From Bacteroidia bacterium (GTDB lineage Bacteria; Bacteroidota; Bacteroidia; J057), in contig JAWPMV010000001.1 in NCBI GenBank assembly GCA_033391075.1, positions 7,998,001-8,062,000 on the forward strand: a stretch of DNA of 64,000 nt, in the 5' to 3' direction. This document shows positions 9,625-18,301 of this stretch, piece by piece. A program made the position numbers and the translations under genes. The notes beneath the pieces are model-generated. The model was given only the letters and a program-made list of their open reading frames with translations, made no database searches and was not told where the DNA came from. Numbering within the stretch: position 1 is the stretch's first letter; each line of letters starts with the position of its first letter.

Positions 9625-10248
9625 TTATTCCTGATGATTACAGCCTCTCATGCATCCTATGTGAAAGTAGTGCCGTGCCATGAGTGCTCTGTGTTGGCAA
9701 TAGCTCAAATTATCCCTTTCGCAGCTTTCCAGAACTTTCTCAAACTCATCATTGGCTTCCCGATCACAATAGCGGAGACAGTTACTTTTCGCCTGAGCCT
9801 CCTCGAACTCTTCAGTATTGTTTGCAAAGAATAAGAGTTCGTTTAAATCACTGATTTGAAAAACATATCCCTTTGAGAGTTCCTCATGAATTTGCTGTAG
9901 CAAAGTCTTTATTTTCGAATTGCCTTCAGCTACATCAATACCGCTAAGCAAGCTATACTTCCGGATACTCCTTGATGAAGCTTTTTCAAGGAAGTTTTCA
10001 ATTTTCGGGTATTTCTCGTGGATATTGAGAAGCCACCAGAGATCCTTCTGATCCAGGTTTTTCCTTCTATCCTCGATCTTTTGTTCTAGTTTCTGCTCGG
10101 CTTCGAGAAATTGATGGAAAGCATCCAGGCTGAGGAGTTTTTCATTGAGTTGTTCTTGGGTAAGAATTTCCTGAGTTATTTCAACTTCTGGCTGACAGGA
10201 AAAAAGGAGTATAAGGCAAGTTGTTAGAATATAAATTGTGTTTTTCAT
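9625..10248 (-). CDS. Six-Cys tandem lipoprotein, copy 4 (last in operon)
   Basis: A 207-residue predicted lipoprotein (lipobox ends at Cys18, LLFSC). It is a paralogue of the three genes upstream. It shares the central HEKYPKIENFL and LLSGIDV blocks seen in the others as H-x2-Y-P-x4-F and L-(T/S/E)-G-(I/V)-(D/N). The C-terminus has six cysteines spaced CX3C-X14-C-X7-C-X14-C-X3-C, mirror-symmetric, which suggests an antiparallel helical hairpin tied by disulfides (inference). It ends GCMRGCNHQE. It is 10 bp behind copy 3, so cotranscribed. No known family is recognised; function unknown. Confidence 0.75.
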   Translation of the reverse strand: MKNTIYILTTCLILLFSCQPEVEITQEILTQEQLNEKLLSLDAFHQFLEAEQKLEQKIEDRRKNLDQKDLWWLLNIHEKYPKIENFLEKASSRSIRKYSLLSGIDVAEGNSKIKTLLQQIHEELSKGYVFQISDLNELLFFANNTEEFEEAQAKSNCLRYCDREANDEFEKVLESCERDNLSYCQHRALMARHYFHIGCMRGCNHQE

Positions 10249-10258
10249 GTTTATTCTC

Positions 10259-10702
10259 TTAAAGATTTTCCGGGGAAAGGAGGTTTACGAAATGGGCATT
10301 GTCATAGAGATAATGTTCATCTAATTTCTCCTTAAGTAATTCAAAGCTCTTTGTGAGAGAGGATTGCTCCTGGATAAGATCGATTCCGGTCAGGAAGTTG
10401 TACTTCTTGATTTCTTCCTTTTTGGCGAGTCGTAGAAAATCATCATGCTGTTCATACTTCCCATGAATACTTTGTATCCATTCTGCATCTTCCTGGCTAA
10501 GTTCAGAAGTGCGCGTTTCGATATTTCTCTGAAGTTCATGATAGGCATATACAAAGGCTTGATATTCCTTCATGTCCATGACTACTTCAGATAATTGATT
10601 TTCATTCAGGCGAATCTTACCCAGGGGCTTATCGATACTTTGGCAGGAGAAAAGCATGCATAGAGTAGAAACTAGCAAGCTGCTGATAGAAATTTTTTTC
10701 AT
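10259..10702 (-). CDS. Tandem lipoprotein, copy 3, without the six-Cys tail
   Basis: A 147-residue lipoprotein (signal up to Cys20, MLFSC). It is paralogous to its neighbours over the N-terminal region, with HGKYEQHDDFL and FLTGIDL at the expected places. It stops at SPENL, just where the others begin the six-cysteine module. Only 10 bp separate the stop from the next start, so there is no room for a missing tail or a simple frameshifted remnant. It could be a natural short form or a deletion product. It lies 30 bp behind copy 2 in the same operon. Confidence 0.72.
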   Translation of the reverse strand: MKKISISSLLVSTLCMLFSCQSIDKPLGKIRLNENQLSEVVMDMKEYQAFVYAYHELQRNIETRTSELSQEDAEWIQSIHGKYEQHDDFLRLAKKEEIKKYNFLTGIDLIQEQSSLTKSFELLKEKLDEHYLYDNAHFVNLLSPENL

Positions 10703-10732
10703 AAGAGTTGAGCTTAAAAATGGATAAGGAAA

Positions 10733-11377
10733 CTATTCTTGTTGACTACAACCGCTCAGACAACCCCTCAGGTAATAGGTAAATGCGAAACGGGCTTCTT
10801 CTCTACAAAAAGACTCAGGTTCGGATAAGCCTCCTACAGGTTGCATACATCTGTTATAGATCAGTTGTCGATATTGTGCGGCTGAACCCATGCACCAGAC
10901 AGAGCAACCGAGTGCTGTTTTTTCTGCTTCTCCAAAGATGTTTGATCCCAATTGGAACATCACATCCTCCAGGTCTGAAGCTTCGTATCGAATTTCCTCT
11001 TTTAGCTTGCTTAGGAAAATTTCAAACTTTTGCAGGGAAATAGAATTTCTGGTGAGCAAATCAATTCCTGTTAATTTTTTGTAGGTGGAATAAAGGTTTT
11101 CGTCAGCTGCTGCACGAAAATCTTCGAGCAAGGGATAGTTTTGATGCATACTTTTAACGAGTTCAAATTCCTTTTTACTGATCTCTCTTTTCTTTTTGAT
11201 GATGGCCTGGGTCTCAAGCCGAAATTCTGTGAGATATCCCTGGTATTCTTCTGATTGGGCCAAATGATACAGGAGTTCTTCTTTATCAAGCAAAGGTTTT
11301 TCCGGAAGGATCTCATTTTCACAGGCGAAAAAGAGGATGCTGATAAGGGCAAGGCTTAATAATTTTAGTGTTCTCAT
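10733..11377 (-). CDS. Six-Cys tandem lipoprotein, copy 2
   Basis: A 214-residue lipoprotein (lipobox at Cys19, LFFAC). The core has SMHQNYPLLEDF and LTGIDLL, matching the paralogues. The C-terminal module has six cysteines spaced CX3C-X14-C-X13-C-X14-C-X3-C and ends GCLSGCSQQE, almost the same final residues as copy 4 (GCNHQE). The spacing inside each half is invariant while the middle loop differs (13 residues here). It is 175 bp downstream of copy 1; that gap holds no gene and could carry a second promoter. Confidence 0.75.
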   Translation of the reverse strand: MRTLKLLSLALISILFFACENEILPEKPLLDKEELLYHLAQSEEYQGYLTEFRLETQAIIKKKREISKKEFELVKSMHQNYPLLEDFRAAADENLYSTYKKLTGIDLLTRNSISLQKFEIFLSKLKEEIRYEASDLEDVMFQLGSNIFGEAEKTALGCSVWCMGSAAQYRQLIYNRCMQPVGGLSEPESFCREEARFAFTYYLRGCLSGCSQQE

Positions 11378-11552
11378 ATGTAAATTGATTTTGTGTTGAC
11401 TATTCCTGGCTTCCTGTTAGAAAGGAAGAGCTATCTTGATTGAAGCTGAAGGATACGCTCCTCCTGGCCTTACAAAATGCTTTGACCAGAGAGGAGTTTC
11501 AAGGTCCCCGGATCGGGATACTTGAATGGATCAAAAATCGGATAGCATTTTT

Positions 11553-12119
11553 TTAACAATCCCCCATGCATTCAGTGAGGAAATAGAAATAGCGGATTTC
11601 AGCTTCTTCTTTGCATTCATGTTCATCCCCTTTTCCCGCTGTACAGGCATTCATGCTACTCAGACGGCTATGTTCTGCCCGTATGATGCACCATTCTTTG
11701 CAGCTCCAGCTTTGGTAGCCTTCGGAAACTTCTTTTTGATAAGAGGGGAATAGTTCTTCTGAGGGAAAAGCTTTTAGGCCTTGATCCAAAAGAACTGAGT
11801 GCTTTCTATTTTGGATGTTGACTCCTTCCAGAATTTTGATTCTGCCAATCTTCTTCAATCGTAGGATATCCTCTGCATTTCCTTCTTTGAGGAACTGATC
11901 AATCTGAGGATAGATGTGGTGGAGTTCTTCCAGAAATACCTGCTCGGATGGAGTGAGGTTATCGAGCTTGTCTGCAATATCCTGGAGATGTATGCTTAAA
12001 GTTGATGGCTGAGATTCTTGCTGATGGACTTGAAATGTTTCCTCTGAAAGTTGGTGGCAAGCGGTACTCAATAACAAGCCACAAAGCAGGAGGCAAAAAA
12101 GATTCTTCATGTGTTTCAT
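11553..12119 (-). CDS. Six-Cys tandem lipoprotein, copy 1 (first in operon)
   Basis: A 188-residue lipoprotein and the most divergent of the four. The signal ends at Cys21 (LLSTAC). The core has LHHIYPQIDQFL and ILEGVNI, aligning with H-x2-Y-P and LTGIDL of the others. The tail has six cysteines spaced CX3C-X14-C-X9-C-X14-C-X3-C, and the protein ends in the last Cys (CMGDC). It starts about 150 bp from the rplI stop, across a strong terminator, so it is likely the first gene of its own transcript. The 175 bp after it (11378-11552) show no gene. Confidence 0.72.
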   Translation of the reverse strand: MKHMKNLFCLLLCGLLLSTACHQLSEETFQVHQQESQPSTLSIHLQDIADKLDNLTPSEQVFLEELHHIYPQIDQFLKEGNAEDILRLKKIGRIKILEGVNIQNRKHSVLLDQGLKAFPSEELFPSYQKEVSEGYQSWSCKEWCIIRAEHSRLSSMNACTAGKGDEHECKEEAEIRYFYFLTECMGDC

Positions 12120-12224
12120 GTTCTTGGTTTAAAGCGATTCTTCAGAGATCATGTTAAAAGTTGATCTCATTAGGATATGACCCCAAAGCCAGGAGCTATG
12201 TCAACACGGGGGGAAATTTTTTGC

Positions 12225-12253
12225 AAAAAAAAAGCCCGACCAAACGGTCGGGC
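12225..12253 (-). terminator. Terminator of rpsF-rpsR-rplI operon
   Basis: A perfect stem GCCCGACC/GGTCGGGC with loop AAAC (12234-12253) lies 21 bp after the rplI stop. On the minus strand it is followed by at least nine T (12225-12233). The plus strand also has a short T run, so it may work both ways. Confidence 0.85.
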
Positions 12254-12273
12254 TTTTATATAGGTAGAGTTTC

Positions 12274-12720
12274 TTAGTTCTCTTTTCTGAGGACTTCAAT
12301 TTGAATCTCAGCTTTGACTTCTTTGTGAAGGTGAACTGTAGCAGTGTATTCGCCAGTAGTTCTGATATCTTCAAAAGTCAGAGTCTTACGATCAATTTCG
12401 TGTCCAAGTTCTTTCAGCTTGTTTACTAACTGAATGCCAGTAACAGATCCGAAGAGTTTTCCATCGGCACCTGCGAGGGTTTCGATAGTGATTTTCAAAC
12501 CTTCCAGTTTAGCAGCTTCTTCTTCAGCTTGTTGCTTTACGAATTCTTGCTTGTGGGCAGCTTGTCTCTTCTTTTCATCTAAAGCTTTCTTGCTAGAGGC
12601 AGTAGCCAAAATAGCAAGGCCTTGTGGGATCAGGTAATTGCGTGCATATCCAGGCTTTACCTTTACAACATCATCCTGATCACCCAGGTTTCTTATCGGT
12701 TGTTTTAAGATTACTTCCAT
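12274..12720 (-). CDS. rplI: 50S ribosomal protein L9
   Basis: A 148-residue L9, full length. The N-terminal rRNA-binding domain has the family start (MEVILKQPIRNLGDQDDVV) and VKPGYARNYLIPQGLA. A charged connecting helix (residues 47-75) leads to the C-terminal domain (FGSVTGIQLVNKL). It is the last gene of the operon, 8 bp after rpsR, and is followed by a strong terminator. Confidence 0.98.
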   Translation of the reverse strand: MEVILKQPIRNLGDQDDVVKVKPGYARNYLIPQGLAILATASSKKALDEKKRQAAHKQEFVKQQAEEEAAKLEGLKITIETLAGADGKLFGSVTGIQLVNKLKELGHEIDRKTLTFEDIRTTGEYTATVHLHKEVKAEIQIEVLRKEN

Positions 12721-12728
12721 GTCCTTAC

Positions 12729-13001
12729 TTATTTCAACTCGTCAGTAACAAATGGTAAAAGTGCCAAATGACGGGCACGCTTGATAGATACGGAAAGTCT
12801 GCGCTGAAATTTCAGGCTGGTTCCTGTCAAACGACGAGGAAGAATCTTTCCTTGATCATTTACAAACTTCAAGAGGAAGTCTGGATCTTTGTAGTCAATA
12901 TAAGTGATGCCAGCTTTCTTGAAACGGCAGTACTTCTTACTTCTTTGCTTTGACTTAATCCGGTTGGACGCCGTAGGCCCAATAACTGGAGATTTTGCCA
13001 T
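12729..13001 (-). CDS. rpsR: 30S ribosomal protein S18
   Basis: A 90-residue S18 with the hallmark block [17 protein letters not shown] followed by [12 protein letters not shown]. The basic N-terminus ([20 protein letters not shown]) is usual for Bacteroidota S18. S18 binds S6 on the 30S platform, in line with its place directly after rpsF (22-bp gap). Confidence 0.98.
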   Translation of the reverse strand: MAKSPVIGPTASNRIKSKQRSKKYCRFKKAGITYIDYKDPDFLLKFVNDQGKILPRRLTGTSLKFQRRLSVSIKRARHLALLPFVTDELK

Positions 13002-13023
13002 AATAAAATGTCTTTCTGATTAA

Positions 13024-13404
13024 TTAAAATGTCTTGGCTTCTTTGCGGAGGCCAAAGCTTTGGTCACGACGCTTCTTGTTATAAGCCAGCGCGTGCTTTT
13101 CCAATTTTACGGTTAAATACCTAATTACCTGGTCGTCGTAGCGATACGTTTGCTCGAGCTTAGGAATAATAGCTCCTGGAGCATTAAACTCCATGTAAAC
13201 GTAAAAGCCGGACGTCTTTCTCGCTATGGGATAGGCTAACTTGCGTACGCCCCAGTGCTCTCTATTGTGCACGGTCCCACCATTGTCCTTAATCAGATTG
13301 ACGATTTTGTCAACTGCCTGTTTCTGTTCGTCCCCTGACAGATCGGGAGTGAGGATGAACGTCGTTTCATACTCGTTGTTAAACGATTTGGGTGTTATAT
13401 CCAT
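13024..13404 (-). CDS. rpsF: 30S ribosomal protein S6
   Basis: A 126-residue S6, with NEYETTFILTPDLSG at the start and the family block REHWGVRKLAYPIARKTSGF. It is first in the rpsF-rpsR-rplI operon. No ssb gene lies between rpsF and rpsR. A Bacteroidota-type -7 box is 20 bp upstream, giving a very short leader. Confidence 0.97.
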   Translation of the reverse strand: MDITPKSFNNEYETTFILTPDLSGDEQKQAVDKIVNLIKDNGGTVHNREHWGVRKLAYPIARKTSGFYVYMEFNAPGAIIPKLEQTYRYDDQVIRYLTVKLEKHALAYNKKRRDQSFGLRKEAKTF

Positions 13405-13424
13405 AATTTTATTAAAACGGACTG

Positions 13425-13432
13425 CAAAGGTA
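13425..13432 (-). promoter_or_regulatory. -7 box of the rpsF operon promoter
   Basis: On the minus strand TACCTTTG matches the Bacteroidota TAnnTTTG -7 consensus, 20 bp before the rpsF ATG. No clear TTTG -33 box was seen at the usual spacing. Confidence 0.6.
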
Positions 13433-13495
13433 GTATAAATTTTTCAAATAAGCACGTAGCTTTGAGGAATTAACGATATAGCAAAATAGTCCTTG

Positions 13496-13503
13496 TATAT
13501 TTG
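13496..13503 (+). promoter_or_regulatory. Possible -7 box of the glycosyltransferase gene
   Basis: TATATTTG matches TAnnTTTG and ends 9 bp before the ATG at 13513. If used, the message would be almost leaderless, and the in-frame TTG at 13501 would lie inside the promoter, supporting the ATG start. Confidence 0.4.
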
Positions 13504-13512
13504 AGTCAGCGT

Positions 13513-14460
13513 ATGAAGATCTCAGGCTTTAGTTTTGTGAAAAATGGAGTAAAACTCTATTTCCCGATCCGAGAGGTAATCGAATCGGCTTTGCCGCTGG
13601 TGGATGAATTTATCGTAGCGGTAGGAGATTGTGATCCCGATGATAGTAGTCGGGCTGAGATTGAAGCCATAAATTCTCCTAAAATAAAAATCATTGATAC
13701 AGTCTGGGACCTGGAAGCTTATCCAAGGGGTATGGAAAATGCTCATCAAACAGACATAGCTAAAAGTCATTGTTCCGGTGATTGGCTACTCTATCTGCAA
13801 GGAGATGAATTGATTCATGAAAAGGATTATGCGGCCATCCGGAAACGCTGTGAGGATTTGCTGGAGGATCGGGAGATCGAAGGATTACTCTTTAAATACA
13901 ATCACTTCTGGGGAGATTATGATCATGTACACAGGTCTCATGGCTGGTATAGAAGGGAAATACGGATCATTCGCAATGATCCGGAAATTCATTCCTGGGA
14001 ATCGGCCCAGTCTTTCCGCCGCATTCCTGATTTTGAGGGGAAAAACTATCGACAGCAAGAAGGCACACATAAATTGAAAGTAGCGGAAGTAGATGCGCAC
14101 ATCTATCACTACGGATGGGTCCGTCCTCCTTCTGTTATGCTCAACAAAAAGAAAGCCCTGGATACGATTCATAAAGGCAGCGAAAGGGTAGGGGAAATCT
14201 ATAAAGATGCTCCAGTCCAATTTGACTATGGCGATATGAGTCGCATTCCAAAATTCAAAGGAAGTCATCCTGCTGTTATGCAGACTTTTATCCATAAATT
14301 TAACTGGGGCGATCAACTCCGATACGATAATTCGAAGCCAGATCGACCTTTATTCAAACACGAGAAACTAAAGTACCGTATCCTGAGTTGGATAGAGAAT
14401 AAGCTCATGGGAGGAAGAGGCATTTTCGGCTTCCGCAATTACCTCCTCCTCAAAAAATAA
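13513..14460 (+). CDS. Glycosyltransferase, GT2-like
   Basis: A 315-residue cytoplasmic protein resembling a GT-A glycosyltransferase. The N-terminus (FSFVKNGVKLYFPIREVIES) matches a family where the usual opening is F-x-K-N-A. DEFIVAVGDCDPDDSS is the nucleotide-sugar binding loop and LYLQGDELIHE replaces the usual DxD with GDE. A late HYGWVRPP motif is common in this group. The ATG is preferred over a TTG four codons upstream. It stands divergent from rpsF and 20 bp before osmC, whose likely promoter overlaps its stop codon. The acceptor is unknown. Confidence 0.75.
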   Translation: MKISGFSFVKNGVKLYFPIREVIESALPLVDEFIVAVGDCDPDDSSRAEIEAINSPKIKIIDTVWDLEAYPRGMENAHQTDIAKSHCSGDWLLYLQGDELIHEKDYAAIRKRCEDLLEDREIEGLLFKYNHFWGDYDHVHRSHGWYRREIRIIRNDPEIHSWESAQSFRRIPDFEGKNYRQQEGTHKLKVAEVDAHIYHYGWVRPPSVMLNKKKALDTIHKGSERVGEIYKDAPVQFDYGDMSRIPKFKGSHPAVMQTFIHKFNWGDQLRYDNSKPDRPLFKHEKLKYRILSWIENKLMGGRGIFGFRNYLLLKK

Positions 14461-14465
14461 TTTTG
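14458..14465 (+). promoter_or_regulatory. -7 box of the OsmC gene
   Basis: TAATTTTG fits the TAnnTTTG consensus exactly, 15 bp before the OsmC ATG. Its first three bases are the TAA stop of the preceding glycosyltransferase. No -33 box is evident. Confidence 0.5.
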
Positions 14466-14480
14466 CATTAAATCAATCTC

Positions 14481-14918
14481 ATGGCAGATACAACAACTAA
14501 AGTCGTTTATAAAACCAAAACCAGCTGGGTCGAAAAACTCGCTTTCGACAACCAGATAGATCAACATAGCTTCCGTATCGATGGAAATGGCCCCACGCCA
14601 GAAGGTACAGGTCCTAGTCCTAAAAAAATGCTGCTTACTTCTCTGGCAGCCTGTACAGGGATTGACATTGTTTCTATGTTGGAGAAAATGCGCGTGCCGA
14701 TTACAGGCCTGGAACTGGATACAGAAGCTGATCTTACAGAGGAGCATCCCAAAGTATTTTCCGAGATTCGTTTGACCTATCGAGTATTTGGAGAAAATAT
14801 CGATCGGGCGAAAGTGGAAAAAGCTGTTCAGCTCTCCAAGGAAAAGTATTGCGGAGTATCAGCTATACTGGAAAAGAATTCGCCGATCAAAATTGAGATT
14901 GAGTACGTAGAAGCTTAG
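14481..14918 (+). CDS. OsmC-family peroxidase-like protein
   Basis: A 145-residue OsmC/Ohr-type protein. The two redox cysteines are Cys58 (SLAACTGID) and Cys124 (KYCGVSAIL). GPSPKKMLLTSLAAC is the family helix start. Members reduce organic hydroperoxides using thiols; the closest subgroup here is OsmC-like rather than classical Ohr, judging by the KYCxVS block (inference). It precedes a pirin gene by 76 bp, with an AraC regulator next, suggesting a small stress-response unit. Confidence 0.9.
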   Translation: MADTTTKVVYKTKTSWVEKLAFDNQIDQHSFRIDGNGPTPEGTGPSPKKMLLTSLAACTGIDIVSMLEKMRVPITGLELDTEADLTEEHPKVFSEIRLTYRVFGENIDRAKVEKAVQLSKEKYCGVSAILEKNSPIKIEIEYVEA

Positions 14919-14994
14919 GCATTTTTTACCAGTGATGGTCTTTTTCTCACCTTTTAGTAGGCTAATGGTACCTCTACCTTTGGCTGAAAAGGAT

Positions 14995-15810
14995 ATGAGA
15001 AAGATTCGCAAAATTCAGTCTCCCCGAAACCACATACAATTCATCGTTTATCCAGAAGATAGAGAAGCGATGAAGCCCTTTGTCTTTTTCGATGCTGGTA
15101 ATATGCAAAGAGAGGATGAGGGCCTGGAAATTCATACCCATCCCCATTCCGGCATAGGGATCATTACCTATTTTCATGGAACGGATCTTCATCATGGAGA
15201 TAGCGGAAGCAATGAGGGAATTATCCGGGGAGGAGGTGCTCAATGGATCAGGGCTGGAGGAGGAGTTTGGCATGAAGAAAAGTACAGAAGACCTGCTGGG
15301 AAATCGGAGGGCAAATGGAAAGCTTCCATTCATCAATTGTGGATGGCGCTGCCTCCTGAATTCGAAGAAAGGGAAGTTGAGTACAGCAATCTGCAGCCAG
15401 AGGAGATTCCTTCAATTGGGCAGGTAAAGGTTTTGGTAGGGGAATACCAGGGAGTAAAAGGGAAAATCCATACCCCTTTCGATATGAGCTACCTGGACGT
15501 ATCTCTGGATGCAAAAGAAGAATGGGAAATTCAACTTCCGGCCACCCAAAGCAAAGGCTTTCTTTTCCCCCGAAACGGAAATCTTTTTATTGAAGGGGAA
15601 GAAATACCCAATCAGCGTATGGGAATTCTGCAAGAGGGGACAGGAACTCTATCCTTGAAAGCTGGAGCAGAAGGAGCAGATTTTGTCTTGCTGAGTGCTG
15701 CTCCCAGTCAGCATCCTTTGGTGATCTCTCGTAGTTCTATTCATACAAATAAAGAGGCTTTGGAGAGAAGTATGCTTCGGATACAAGAAATCGCAGAAAC
15801 TGTATCTTAG
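14995..15810 (+). CDS. Pirin family protein
   Basis: A 271-residue bicupin of the pirin family. The metal motif is visible as HTHPHSGIG (His49, His51) and GVWHEE (His93, Glu95). The chosen ATG gives the usual short start MRKIRKIQSPRNHIQFIVY; a GTG 21 codons upstream would add a hydrophobic stretch not found in pirins. A purine-rich GAAAAGGA precedes the ATG. Some pirins are quercetinases and others redox-sensing cofactors; the sequence does not decide between these. It lies in a row with osmC and an AraC regulator. Confidence 0.88.
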   Translation: MRKIRKIQSPRNHIQFIVYPEDREAMKPFVFFDAGNMQREDEGLEIHTHPHSGIGIITYFHGTDLHHGDSGSNEGIIRGGGAQWIRAGGGVWHEEKYRRPAGKSEGKWKASIHQLWMALPPEFEEREVEYSNLQPEEIPSIGQVKVLVGEYQGVKGKIHTPFDMSYLDVSLDAKEEWEIQLPATQSKGFLFPRNGNLFIEGEEIPNQRMGILQEGTGTLSLKAGAEGADFVLLSAAPSQHPLVISRSSIHTNKEALERSMLRIQEIAETVS

Positions 15811-15836
15811 GGAAATGCAAGATTTCAAAAGCATAT

Positions 15837-16706
15837 ATGTCTGACATCATATTCCATAGATCAAGTGAAAAAGGAAGAGGGCTTCCATTCGCCATCCTTT
15901 CCAGTAGCCAGGAACCGATGCTGGAGGAAGACCTCTTTACTCCCTCATTGCGGGATTTTCATGTAGTCTTTTGGTTTAAGAAAGGCGTAGGGAAATACTA
16001 CATTGATTTTCAGGAATATACCTATAAGCCCAATACGATTGTAATGGTTTCCAAAGATCAGGTTCACTATTTTGAAAAGCCTGAACAAGATTGGGAACTT
16101 ATTTCTATTCCTTTTCTCAGTGACTTCATCTACAGAAATGACAATGACCTAAGGCATTTGTTCAATTTCAATATTTCTTGCCATCTGGAAGGTCAGCAGA
16201 TTTTGCATTTGAAAAAAGAAGATGCTGACTTTCTGAAGGATATAGTTAGTTATTTGCGACTTGTGTATTATCAGTGGGTAGGCAAAGCGCAGCAAGACGC
16301 TTTTTACCACTGGCTTTGCATTTTCCTCATTTATTGCGAAAAATTGCAGGAAAGCCCTCCCACAGAACTTTTGGAAGGACAGGGAGATGATACCCGACTG
16401 CTGTTGGATTTTCTGGAGATTCTGGAAACACATTATAAAGAAGAAAGAAGTGTGGGCTTCTACATTGAACAGCTCAATATTTCCCTGAAAGTACTGGCCC
16501 GGATTACTCAGGAGCGATATAAAATCTCTCCCAAGCAAGTTATCAATGAGCGGGTAATGCTGGAAATGAAACGGCAACTCAGAGGAAGCAATCGACCCAT
16601 CAAGCAAATTGCTTACGATTTGGGCTTTGGAGAACCCACCAATATGGTCAAGTACTTTAAAAAATACAGTGGGCATACTCCCAGCGCTTTCCGGGAACAA
16701 AAGTAA
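15837..16706 (+). CDS. AraC family transcriptional regulator
   Basis: A 289-residue regulator. The N-terminal 1-150 is a cupin-like effector domain (VFWFKKGVGKYYIDFQEY). Residues 190-289 hold the two AraC helix-turn-helix motifs, ending IKQIAYDLGFGEPTNMVKYF and SGHTPSAFR, the family signature. It lies 26 bp after the pirin gene, so probably in one transcript. The next MATE transporter gene follows after about 80 bp and may be a target (inference). Confidence 0.93.
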   Translation: MSDIIFHRSSEKGRGLPFAILSSSQEPMLEEDLFTPSLRDFHVVFWFKKGVGKYYIDFQEYTYKPNTIVMVSKDQVHYFEKPEQDWELISIPFLSDFIYRNDNDLRHLFNFNISCHLEGQQILHLKKEDADFLKDIVSYLRLVYYQWVGKAQQDAFYHWLCIFLIYCEKLQESPPTELLEGQGDDTRLLLDFLEILETHYKEERSVGFYIEQLNISLKVLARITQERYKISPKQVINERVMLEMKRQLRGSNRPIKQIAYDLGFGEPTNMVKYFKKYSGHTPSAFREQK

Positions 16707-16787
16707 GGCGAAAAAATACCATCCTATCTCTTTTTCTGACCTTTAGACCGATGCAAAATATCCGGTCCTTTGACTCAAAATATTCAT

Positions 16788-18212
16788 ATGTCAAAGGATT
16801 TATTGAAAGGGTCGACCAACAAAGCCCTCTTGTCTATGTCCGTTCCCATAAGCATAGGCATGTTGTCTACCATTCTCTTTCAGGTCATTGATACCTATTT
16901 CGTTGGACAATTAGGAGCAGAGCCCCTGGCAGCTTTGAGTTTTGCTTCGACAGTTTACTTTTTGTTGGTAGGCTTATTTATCGGTTTTTCGGTAGCCGTT
17001 TCGATTATGGTTGCCAAAGCCTTTGGAGCAAAGGAAATTGATAAGTTAAAGCAGATTTTAGGCCTTTCACTCCTAATAAGCGGCTTGATAACTGTCTTTC
17101 TTTCCTGGCTGGGAATCATAAGCATAAGTTCTGTATTCGGTTTCTTAGGGGCAGATGAACAAACCTTGCCCCATGTTGCTGCCTATATGAGTATCCTCTA
17201 TCTGGGGATGCCTTTGCTGGCGTATGGAATTATTGGCGGGGGAGCATTGAGGGCCACCGGAAATGTGAAATCTCCTGAAGTCGTTTTTGGGTTAGCAGGC
17301 ATTATAAATGCTCTTCTGGATTATGCCTTTATTTTTGGAGTTGGTCCCTTTCCACAGCTCGGCATACAAGGAGTCGCTTTAGGAACCCTCATTTCCTGGA
17401 TCTTTATATTTCTAGCGATGACGGTCCTTCTCTTGAGAGATAAACTGCTCATCCTGCCCCACTTTAGATCATTGGTGCATGAACTCCCTATTTTTAAGGA
17501 AATATCGCGCTTGGGACTTCCTTCCATTGCCACCCAATTGGTCGGCCCTGCGACCCTCATGTTCATTACCTATATACTGGGTAAGGAAGGAGGTGCCGCT
17601 GTAGCTGCCTTTGGGGTGGCTGGCAGGATAGAAACCCTGATGCTCATTGGGGTGATGGGGGTAAGTACAGCAGCTACTCCTTTTATCGCGCAAAATCTGG
17701 GAGCAAAAAAGCACCTTCGCATAGATGAAGCTATTGTCTTTGGAGGAAAGGCATCTGTTTACCTCGGGATATTTCTATTCTTCTTTCTGATAGCCCTGGC
17801 CGGTCCCATAGCTGGAATGTTTAGTGAAGACCCCCTGATCATCAGCTATACCCAAAAGTACTTTTACCTGGTAGCAATTTCCTACGTCTTCTACAGCCTG
17901 TATTTGATCAGTAGTTCTATTTTCAATGGCTTGCAATTAGCTGTCAATTCGCTCAAAATCATTTTGGTGAAAAGCTTTCTGTTCACGCTTCCTCTGGTTT
18001 TAATTGGATCTTTTTGGGGCGTGGAGGGAATATTCGCCGGACTTTCAGTAAGCAATGTTTTGGGAGGACTTTATGCGGGAAAAGAGCTGCGAAAACAATT
18101 GAAAAAAGTGAATTCTCCTTTAAGCCAAAGAAATCCCTGGCAAGATTACAAATCAGACCTCAACTCTTTGGTTAAAGGACTACTGTCTTTGCTGGGAAAA
18201 TTGAAAACATGA
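16788..18212 (+). CDS. MATE family efflux transporter
   Basis: A 474-residue inner-membrane protein with about 12 transmembrane helices. It starts with the usual MATE opening (KALLSMSVPISIGMLSTILF, then VIDTYFVGQLGAEPLAALSF). The family exports cationic drugs or metabolites in exchange for Na+ or H+. The ATG is preferred over an in-frame TTG six codons upstream. It may be controlled by the AraC regulator just before it. A second, distinct MATE gene is at 22149-23444. Confidence 0.92.
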   Translation: MSKDLLKGSTNKALLSMSVPISIGMLSTILFQVIDTYFVGQLGAEPLAALSFASTVYFLLVGLFIGFSVAVSIMVAKAFGAKEIDKLKQILGLSLLISGLITVFLSWLGIISISSVFGFLGADEQTLPHVAAYMSILYLGMPLLAYGIIGGGALRATGNVKSPEVVFGLAGIINALLDYAFIFGVGPFPQLGIQGVALGTLISWIFIFLAMTVLLLRDKLLILPHFRSLVHELPIFKEISRLGLPSIATQLVGPATLMFITYILGKEGGAAVAAFGVAGRIETLMLIGVMGVSTAATPFIAQNLGAKKHLRIDEAIVFGGKASVYLGIFLFFFLIALAGPIAGMFSEDPLIISYTQKYFYLVAISYVFYSLYLISSSIFNGLQLAVNSLKIILVKSFLFTLPLVLIGSFWGVEGIFAGLSVSNVLGGLYAGKELRKQLKKVNSPLSQRNPWQDYKSDLNSLVKGLLSLLGKLKT

Positions 18213-18301
18213 TCTGGCGGGTAAAAAACTGACCATCAAAAGGGCAAAACGGACCTTTAGTTCCGCCAGTATCAAACCTAATTTTGGAGAAAGAAATAAA
18301 A

